Source: Hyphomicrobiaceae bacterium (GTDB taxonomy: Bacteria > Pseudomonadota > Alphaproteobacteria > Rhizobiales > JAKIUO01). Taken from it: a stretch of DNA of 6,098 nt. The stretch covers positions 1 to 6,098 of the forward strand of contig JAKIUO010000169.1 of NCBI GenBank assembly GCA_021647535.1, in the 5' to 3' direction. Both the position numbers and the translations under genes were made by a program. The first letter of the stretch is position 1; each line of letters opens with the position of its first letter. The notes below the pieces were generated by a model. The model saw only the letters and a list, made by a program, of their open reading frames with translations. It did not search any database and was not told the origin of the DNA. This document shows, one piece after another, positions 1 to 4,733 of this stretch.

Positions 1-10
1 TTTTTATTTG

Positions 11-70
11 AAAAAAAGGGGGTGGTTGGGGGAAGCTTTTCCCCCTAACGGGGTGTGGGGCTGGCCCCAC
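11..70 (-). terminator. Probable Rho-independent terminator of the DUF4139 gene
   Basis: Read on the minus strand, just after the TGA stop of the upstream gene, the transcript would first form a hairpin with arms GTGGGG/CCCCAC (55-60 with 65-70, 4-nt loop). It would then form a second one with arms GGGGGAA/TTCCCCC (28-34 with 39-45). A CCCCC block (18-22) leads directly into seven T (11-17). The same G5 block at 41-45 could instead pair with 18-22, placing a stem flush against the T-run, as in intrinsic terminators. The position and T-run support termination; which stem forms is not certain. Confidence 0.55.
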
Positions 71-84
71 TTGCGCAGCAACAA

Positions 85-1863
85 TCAGCGTCGCAGTTTT
101 TTATCAGCAGGCCAGGAAATCGTATAGTCGAGCTTGATTTTCTTATCCTTATTTGCTTCCAGCTTGAAATCCCAGGCGAGAATGCCCCGTTTATCCTTGA
201 TGTTCTGGCGACTGGGTCTTGTGCTGGAGGGCAACAGGCGCACCACGACTTTCTCATTGACGGAATAAGGTATCTGGTCCCAAACTTCCACAACCATGGC
301 ACTTTGATGCAGGTTTGTGACCTTGATGACATAGCGCTGCGTATCAACTTTTGAAGTGGTCCAGACCCCTTCTTTACCTTTGGTACGCTTAATTTCGTTG
401 CGCACCACCTTGATCGCTTCATCAGCGCCAAAACCAAGCTCAAAATCATCTCCGGCAGGCACGAGTGGCAGCGCACCATTCCCCGCAAAAGTGCCATCAC
501 GATAAAGCGCTACACTGCCTGGCAGCAAGGGCGTCGCCTGTTTGGCATGTGTGAATTTGGCATAAAGAAAGGCTGTTGCATTGAGTTTGGGTACTGTTTT
601 GACCTTCAGAACGGGCACAATTTTTTCACTGTTTATAGCCACTTTTTTCTCGTGGCCCTTCGGCAAAATCGTGATTTTGCCCGGTATATCGAACACCGCC
701 TGAAAGGCATAATTACGGATCGTGGCGCGCCTCTGGATCGCCCTCACCCTCATTTTAGGTTTTCTAAACATACGTGGCGCTGGCGCTGCTGCCATCTGGT
801 CTTCCATTGGTGCCATTTCCGAGGCCACCATACCACGTGTTCTCTTGTCTAGCCGCCCCCCATAGCCCTGATTGACGGACAGGGTAATTTCTTCCATGAG
901 GTCCAGCCTTTTGGGCCGCAATGTTGGAGCCTGCGCCCCTTTTTGGGGACTGGTTGTCGATAAGGAAATCTTCACATTGTTCCAGTCCTCTCCCGACCAT
1001 TGACGAATGCCAGCCCGCCGGACCAGGGTCAAGGCAGGCTTTTGCCCGGCCTCCCCGGTGGACAGCCGTGCATCATAAAACGGACGCCAGGAGGCCTCGC
1101 GCACCTGATATTTGACAATCAGCCCCGCTTTCATGGCCTGCTTTGAAGCAATCGCCACCCGCACTTCCATCTGGCGCTCCTTACGAACCGGTTGCAGGGC
1201 CAGGCGCTTTTTCAACTTGGCAATCTGTTTGTTTTTTGCGCGCTGTTGCTGGGTGTATTTGAGAATGAGATCATCAGCAAGCGCCAGCCGCGCTCCGATC
1301 AGATCAAAAATCTGCCCCCAGTTATCGGCGGAATAAAGAGCCGCATTGCTGCTTGCCCGTCCCTCAACTGGCCCCACTGGTGGTTGTCCAGGCAAGTGCG
1401 CCAGCTGCTCAATCAGCTTGCGCTGGGTTTGCGCCGCATCCATGCGCGCCCTCAGCAAAGAAACCTCATCGCCAAGTCGCTCAATCTCTTTTTCCAGCTT
1501 TTTGCGCTCTGATTTATCGAGAATATTATCTTTGGCAATGAGTTCGACCAGCACCTTTTTACTATCGACAGCGCCAATTTCAAAACGGGCGTCCCCTTCT
1601 CCCTCAACCCGCAGCGAACTGCCGATCAAGCGCTCTGGCAACCCCTTCAAAACGATGGTCTGGTCGCCTGCAACAAGATCAATTTTTGCAGAACGAACCA
1701 CCTGCGCACCAGACGGAAACACCACAACTCTGGTCACGCTGGATTTGACTTCCTGCTCAACAACCTCTTCCTGCTCAACAGCCTGGGCAGGAGATAAAAA
1801 GGCTGAGCTCAGGGCCAGCGAGAAACTCACCAATCCCATAGCAACCATCCTTGAAGCACGCAT
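85..1863 (-). CDS. Exported DUF4140/DUF4139 domain protein (mucoidy inhibitor MuiA-like family)
   Basis: This is a secreted or periplasmic protein of about 592 residues. Residues 1-28 form a signal peptide: Arg near the start, a hydrophobic core (MGLVSFSLALSSAFL), then a likely cleavage after AQA. A DUF4140-type domain follows (about 43-145, with VTRVVVFPSGAQVVRSA and LKGLPERLIGSSLRVEG). Charged helical stretches at about 111-158 and 190-223 are probable coiled coils. The DUF4139 domain runs from about 238 to the end, with family-typical KYQVREASWRPFYDARL, PLLPGSVALYRDGTFAG, FELGFGADEAIKV and a WP-containing C-terminus. A Met/Ala/Pro- and Arg-rich insert (about 365-398) interrupts it. I chose ATG at 1863 because AAGGA (1872-1876) lies 8 nt upstream. 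An in-frame TTG at 1884 would add seven residues but leaves no good Shine-Dalgarno sequence. The family is linked by name to mucoidy in one described member, but its biochemical role is unknown, so no function is claimed. The gene appears to be transcribed alone. Confidence 0.88.
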   Translation of the reverse strand: MRASRMVAMGLVSFSLALSSAFLSPAQAVEQEEVVEQEVKSSVTRVVVFPSGAQVVRSAKIDLVAGDQTIVLKGLPERLIGSSLRVEGEGDARFEIGAVDSKKVLVELIAKDNILDKSERKKLEKEIERLGDEVSLLRARMDAAQTQRKLIEQLAHLPGQPPVGPVEGRASSNAALYSADNWGQIFDLIGARLALADDLILKYTQQQRAKNKQIAKLKKRLALQPVRKERQMEVRVAIASKQAMKAGLIVKYQVREASWRPFYDARLSTGEAGQKPALTLVRRAGIRQWSGEDWNNVKISLSTTSPQKGAQAPTLRPKRLDLMEEITLSVNQGYGGRLDKRTRGMVASEMAPMEDQMAAAPAPRMFRKPKMRVRAIQRRATIRNYAFQAVFDIPGKITILPKGHEKKVAINSEKIVPVLKVKTVPKLNATAFLYAKFTHAKQATPLLPGSVALYRDGTFAGNGALPLVPAGDDFELGFGADEAIKVVRNEIKRTKGKEGVWTTSKVDTQRYVIKVTNLHQSAMVVEVWDQIPYSVNEKVVVRLLPSSTRPSRQNIKDKRGILAWDFKLEANKDKKIKLDYTISWPADKKLRR

Positions 1864-1883
1864 ATTCTTATTCCTTTTTATCA

Positions 1884-1912
1884 ATCGTTAACGATCACCC
1901 GTTGGTAACCAA
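1884..1912. promoter_or_regulatory. Two adjacent palindromes, candidate operator
   Basis: A perfect 12-bp palindrome, ATCGTTAACGAT (1884-1895), is followed six bases later by TTGGT-A-ACCAA (1902-1912). Both lie just upstream of the Shine-Dalgarno sequence of the minus-strand DUF4139 gene. A TATAAC hexamer on the minus strand lies a few bases further upstream (1914-1919), so a protein bound here could block transcription. The palindromes are seen directly; the operator role is inference. Confidence 0.3.
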
Positions 1913-2198
1913 GTTATAAAATGACGCATCATTCCTGTTTGCCAAATAAATCAGGCCACTATATGATAAAAGCCAAGCTATACAAGCAGGCTGACACCCC
2001 GTCTCTTGAGACAGTTGATGATTGGCTGGCTGGTATATTCTCCGATATTTTATAATATGGCACAAATTTTGCTGATATAAAAACTCACTGATAATATCGA
2101 AACAATCGATGATATCAAATGCAAGTGGGCCATGATCTATATCGATATGGGTTGAAATGAATTCCAGATCAACCCGCAGAAGGGACTTCTCTACCCGC

Positions 2199-2226
2199 TT
2201 GACATGTTTTGTAATGCGTAAATACG
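2199..2226 (+). promoter_or_regulatory. Weak candidate promoter of the Sel1-like membrane protein gene
   Basis: A consensus -35 hexamer TTGACA lies at 2199-2204, about 60 nt before the start codon. The -10 region is poor: AATACG at 16-nt spacing matches only three of six consensus bases, and other spacings are no better. The call therefore rests on the -35 box and its location. Confidence 0.22.
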
Positions 2227-2263
2227 TGCACTTCTTATATTGAGGGCACGAGGAATTTGCTTA

Positions 2264-3547
2264 ATGGATAACAATATCGACCGGACCGGCCCAAAGATGG
2301 CTTTTGATCAAATGTCCGACCAGGCGGTCGATGATCAGGCGTTGATTTATCTGCCGGCCATTGAAGGACACGAGCGCAAATCTGCCTCACACCAATCCAG
2401 CTTGCACAACTCCCGGGCCAAAAAAAAACCGGCACCAAGCAAAAAACCAGCACCACGCAAAAAAAAGACAAATCTCGAAAAATCCGAGACCACTGCCAGT
2501 CCTGAGCTTCAGGCGACAGCCGATTACCTGCCCGAATACCACTCGCAAACAAATGGCTTGCGCGAATTGCTATCGACAATCGATCCTGATGATCGAGCCA
2601 GTCGCGCGCCACGCTCCCCCCAAAAAACAAGCTTCGAAGCCCAGCTTGAAGCAAACCTCATCGAGAATGCCATGCACCTCCCCCATTCAAGATCCGGCCT
2701 GCCCGGCTCTTCAGACTTACCTATCGGCCCTACCCGCTGGGGGCTTTATCTCTCCGGTATGGTTGGCACCCTGGCTTTTTTGTTTGTCTTTGCGCTGGCC
2801 TATGCCCACCTAAGCTCTCCCACCGGCATTGACTGGGCCAAGGCAAAAACAGGCACAGCGCAGATGTGGCACAGACTGGCCGCCGTTTGGTCGCGAGAAA
2901 AGCCCCACAAACCACAACCCTCCAAAAGTGCTGAAATCAGCCTGCCAGAACCCTTGCATATTGACAAAATATCTGACGGCACACTGGTTGCCACGGCCTC
3001 GCGCATCTCAACAACAGCGGCCACACCGAAAAAAGGCTCCATCACAACGCCCTCAGAGGATGAAATTTTTCTCTCACAAAAAGAGCTCGAAGAACAGATC
3101 CTCTCCCTTGAAGCCAAGCAGGCAGGCCCAAAGAAAAAACACCGAGTGGCAGCTGATAAACACACCAGAATAGCACGGCTGGCCCCTCAACGAACCACAC
3201 CAGCCGATCAGAACTTCACACATGGCAAATCCGCCGATTTCGATCAGCTCGTTGTCATTCCTTCGACTAAAATAAATCCCGATATGGAAACCCAGATTTT
3301 TCAACGCGCCAAAAGCTATCTGCAGCAGCATGACATTTCATCGGCCCGCATGATCCTGCAATATGCGGCCTCGCTCGGCAGTGGCCTGTCCGCCATGGCG
3401 CTGGCCGAGACATTTGATCCCAATTTCACAACGCGCATCAATTTGCCCAATGTGGACAGCAGCCGACCTGATGCCCGCAAATGGTACTATATGGCCTCTC
3501 GCCTTGGCATCAAAGAAGCCGATGCGAGATTATCAGCGCTTAATTGA
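2264..3547 (+). CDS. Single-pass membrane protein with Lys/Pro-rich tail and Sel1/TPR-like C-terminus
   Basis: I do not recognise a named gene. The product (427 residues) begins with a polar, probably cytoplasmic region. A Lys/Pro/Ala block at 53-68 contains two near-copies of a KKPAP unit. A single transmembrane helix lies at about 159-183 (WGLYLSGMVGTLAFLFVFAL and onward). A low-complexity Ser/Thr/Lys/Pro-rich linker follows, with a short acidic helix around 274-285. The C-terminus (about 343-427) resembles the Sel1/TPR-like unit common at the end of alphaproteobacterial membrane proteins: QRAKSYLQQHDISSARMIL, then AASLGSGLSAMALAETFDP, then ARKWYYMASRLGIKEADARL. By the positive-inside rule the Lys-rich tail should face the cytoplasm and the C-terminus the periplasm. 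ATG at 2264 was chosen because GAGGA (2250-2254) sits 9 nt upstream; a TTG at 2240 would add eight residues. It appears to be monocistronic and converges on the CBS gene. Function is unknown; protein-protein interaction is a reasonable inference from the repeat type. Confidence 0.82.
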   Translation: MDNNIDRTGPKMAFDQMSDQAVDDQALIYLPAIEGHERKSASHQSSLHNSRAKKKPAPSKKPAPRKKKTNLEKSETTASPELQATADYLPEYHSQTNGLRELLSTIDPDDRASRAPRSPQKTSFEAQLEANLIENAMHLPHSRSGLPGSSDLPIGPTRWGLYLSGMVGTLAFLFVFALAYAHLSSPTGIDWAKAKTGTAQMWHRLAAVWSREKPHKPQPSKSAEISLPEPLHIDKISDGTLVATASRISTTAATPKKGSITTPSEDEIFLSQKELEEQILSLEAKQAGPKKKHRVAADKHTRIARLAPQRTTPADQNFTHGKSADFDQLVVIPSTKINPDMETQIFQRAKSYLQQHDISSARMILQYAASLGSGLSAMALAETFDPNFTTRINLPNVDSSRPDARKWYYMASRLGIKEADARLSALN

Positions 3548-3579
3548 GACAAGCTCCGTCATCAAATTGGGTCGAATTT

Positions 3580-4020
3580 TTAGCGGCTGCGTGAGGCAAT
3601 GCTTATATCACGCATGACATTGGCTTCGAGCTCTTTGGCCTGAGCCATAGCTGCAAGCGCATCTCGAATGGACACGATGCCAAACAGCTCATCGCCATCC
3701 ATCACTGGCAAATGGCGAAAGCGGTGACGTTTCATGAGTTGCATGGCGCGATCCATCCCATCCTCTTTATTACAGGTCACTGGATTGCGCGACATCAACT
3801 CACCCACCAGCATGGTCATGATCTCAGCAGTATTTGTGGCAAAAACCCGCACAATATCGCGTTCGGATAGCAGGCCTACCAGCTTGCCAGCTTCATCCAG
3901 CACCGGCATGGCGCCAATTTTATTGCTGGTCAGAAGGGTCGCTGCGGATTTCACACTATCTTCGGGGCGACAGGAAATCACCATTGATTGATGGGAGCCA
4001 AGATATGTACCAATACTCAT
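3580..4020 (-). CDS. CBS domain pair protein (Bateman module), stand-alone
   Basis: This small soluble protein of 146 residues consists almost entirely of two CBS domains in tandem, which fold together as a Bateman module and in known relatives bind adenine nucleotides such as AMP, ATP or SAM. CBS1 covers about residues 9-67 (GAMPVLDEAGKLVGLLSERD) and CBS2 about 76-134 (HLPVMDGDELFGIVSIRDAL). Each carries the G-h-x-S-x-x-D signature (GLLSERD at 49-55, GIVSIRD at 114-120) whose Ser and Asp usually contact the nucleotide ribose and phosphate, so ligand binding looks intact. There is no enzyme, transporter or DNA-binding domain attached, so the partner is unknown. The ATG at 4020 has AAGGA (4030-4034) 9 nt upstream. 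The gene is divergent from groESL and ends 32 nt from the convergent membrane-protein gene. Similar stand-alone CBS proteins are common in alphaproteobacteria. The domain call is firm; the physiological role is not known. Confidence 0.92.
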   Translation of the reverse strand: MSIGTYLGSHQSMVISCRPEDSVKSAATLLTSNKIGAMPVLDEAGKLVGLLSERDIVRVFATNTAEIMTMLVGELMSRNPVTCNKEDGMDRAMQLMKRHRFRHLPVMDGDELFGIVSIRDALAAMAQAKELEANVMRDISIASRSR

Positions 4021-4244
4021 CCTGAAATGTCCTTTCTTTAATGGAATAAAGTAAAAACAGAACCTCCAGCACCAGATATAATGTCTATGGTGTTATTCTG
4101 ATATCCTGATATTACCTATTCTCACCATGCCACACTCAAGGGCTGTTGTCCAAAAACATTATCTTCACATAGATAATTGGAGATGATCCAAAGCCTCTTT
4201 TTAACTGTCGCAGGCCAATTTTTGGCGGAAAAACCAGCTACATC

Positions 4245-4273
4245 TTGACATTGCCTTATTGTCCGCCTATATA
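4245..4273 (+). promoter_or_regulatory. groESL promoter
   Basis: A perfect -35 TTGACA (4245-4250) is spaced 17 nt from TATATA (4268-4273), placing the transcription start near 4280 and a leader of roughly 85-90 nt before groES. This fits the housekeeping sigma factor. The wider sequence, CTTGAC with CCTATAT at the -10, also resembles the alphaproteobacterial heat-shock (RpoH) pattern, so use by both sigma factors is possible. The CIRCE element begins just downstream of the predicted start. Confidence 0.8.
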
Positions 4274-4283
4274 GCCCATCAGT

Positions 4284-4314
4284 TGTTAGCACTCCTCTTA
4301 CCTGAGTGCTAACA
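4284..4314 (+). promoter_or_regulatory. CIRCE operator (HrcA binding site)
   Basis: The consensus TTAGCACTC-N9-GAGTGCTAA is present without a mismatch (4286-4294 and 4304-4312, 9-nt spacer). The arms extend to 11 bp each (4284-4294 with 4304-4314). CIRCE is the established binding site of the repressor HrcA, which is active when GroEL is free and inactive when GroEL is occupied by unfolded protein. Here it overlaps the start of the transcript, ideal for blocking groESL transcription at normal temperature. hrcA itself is not in the window. Confidence 0.97.
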
Positions 4315-4366
4315 GTGCCGTTAAAGGCTTAGTAAACCAAATTCCAATATTGAGAGAGACAATCAC

Positions 4367-4657
4367 ATGAAATTTCGTCCCCTTCATGACCGCGTCGTTG
4401 TTCGTCGCGTTGCAGAAGAGCTGAAAACCGCCGGTGGCATCATCCTGCCTGATAATGCAGCGGAAAAACCACAAGAAGGCGAAATCCTCGCTGTTGGAGC
4501 TGGCGGTCGTGACGATGGTGGCCGCATCATTACCCCAGACGTACAAATTGGCGATAAAATCATTTTTGGCAAATGGTCCGGCACCGAAGTCGTCATTGAT
4601 GGCGAAGAGCTGCTGATCATGAAAGAAAGCGACATTATGGGTGTCATCGAGGCTTAA
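4367..4657 (+). CDS. groES: Co-chaperonin GroES (Hsp10, Cpn10)
   Basis: This is the heptameric lid of the GroEL folding chamber, in the cytoplasm. At 96 residues it is the usual full length. It starts with the family signature FRPLHDRVVVRR. The mobile loop (about 17-33) carries the hydrophobic GGIILP segment that docks onto the GroEL apical domains. The roof-loop region (GAGGRDDGGR, about 44-53) follows, and the protein ends with VVIDGEELLIMKESDIMGVIE, typical of alphaproteobacteria. The start is fixed by the conserved MKFRPLHDR N-terminus. The ribosome binding site is a purine repeat, GAGAGAGA (4352-4359), 7 nt upstream rather than AAGGA. It is first in the operon, with groEL 76 nt downstream, and is controlled by the promoter and CIRCE site ahead of it. 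All key segments look intact. Confidence 0.98.
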   Translation: MKFRPLHDRVVVRRVAEELKTAGGIILPDNAAEKPQEGEILAVGAGGRDDGGRIITPDVQIGDKIIFGKWSGTEVVIDGEELLIMKESDIMGVIEA

Positions 4658-4689
4658 TCCTCTGCCTCCCTCCCCCCTATAAAATGCAC

Positions 4690-4711
4690 GGCCTCAAATT
4701 GCTTTGAGGCC
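4690..4711 (+). repeat. Intercistronic hairpin between groES and groEL
   Basis: Arms GGCCTCAAA and TTTGAGGCC pair perfectly over 9 bp with a TTGC loop. No T-run follows (CTATAATAG instead), so it is not a normal intrinsic terminator. It lies in the 76-nt gap between groES and groEL and ends 22 nt before the groEL start codon. It may shield mRNA ends or serve as a processing point that sets the ratio of the two proteins. The stem is certain; the role is inference. Confidence 0.7.
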
Positions 4712-4733
4712 CTATAATAGAGAGAATAAAAAT

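Larger units (their letters stand above)
1864..2263. other. AT-rich divergent intergenic region
   Basis: About 400 nt separate the start codons of two divergent genes. I see no convincing coding frame or structured RNA gene. It holds the ribosome binding sites of both genes, two short palindromes near the left gene (1884-1912), a small dyad GTCTC-TT-GAGAC (2001-2012), a TATAAT hexamer without a matching -35 (2051-2056), and a stretch rich in GATAT/ATCGAT motifs (about 2041-2150). Promoters for both flanking genes must lie here, but only a good -35 hexamer at 2199-2204 stands out. Confidence 0.6.
4021..4366. other. Divergent regulatory region between CBS gene and groES
   Basis: This 346-nt AT-rich stretch has no credible gene. 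It contains the CBS gene's Shine-Dalgarno sequence, a tandem CTGATATC/CTGATATT (4098-4113), a dyad ATTATCT-N6-AGATAAT (4158-4177), a small dyad GCCAA-TTT-TTGGC (4214-4226), and then the groESL promoter and CIRCE operator, annotated separately. The minus-strand promoter for the CBS gene must also be here, but I cannot place it with confidence. Confidence 0.7.

Noticed and set aside
1864..1884. Upstream in-frame TTG start for the DUF4139 protein
   Set aside because: ATG at 1863 has AAGGA at ideal spacing and directly starts a standard signal peptide; the TTG adds an extra basic segment without its own ribosome binding site.
1346..1891. Long plus-strand open frame (181 codons) opposite the DUF4139 gene
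   Set aside because: It lies antisense to a clear family member, is Ser/Thr-rich without recognisable domains, and is an expected shadow frame.
2051..2056. TATAAT as a promoter -10
   Set aside because: The base match is perfect, but no -35-like hexamer occurs at 15-19 nt upstream and the region is AT-rich, so chance occurrence is likely.
2240..2263. Upstream TTG start for the membrane protein
   Set aside because: GAGGA at 2250-2254 lies inside this extension and is well placed for the ATG at 2264.
3564..3579. AAATT-N6-AATTT dyad as a bidirectional terminator between the convergent genes
   Set aside because: The stem is five A/T pairs only and overlaps the stop codon of the CBS gene; too weak to call.
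4098..4113. Tandem CTGATATC/CTGATATT as a regulatory repeat or CRISPR-like unit
   Set aside because: There are only two 8-bp copies, one with a mismatch, in AT-rich sequence; no further units follow.
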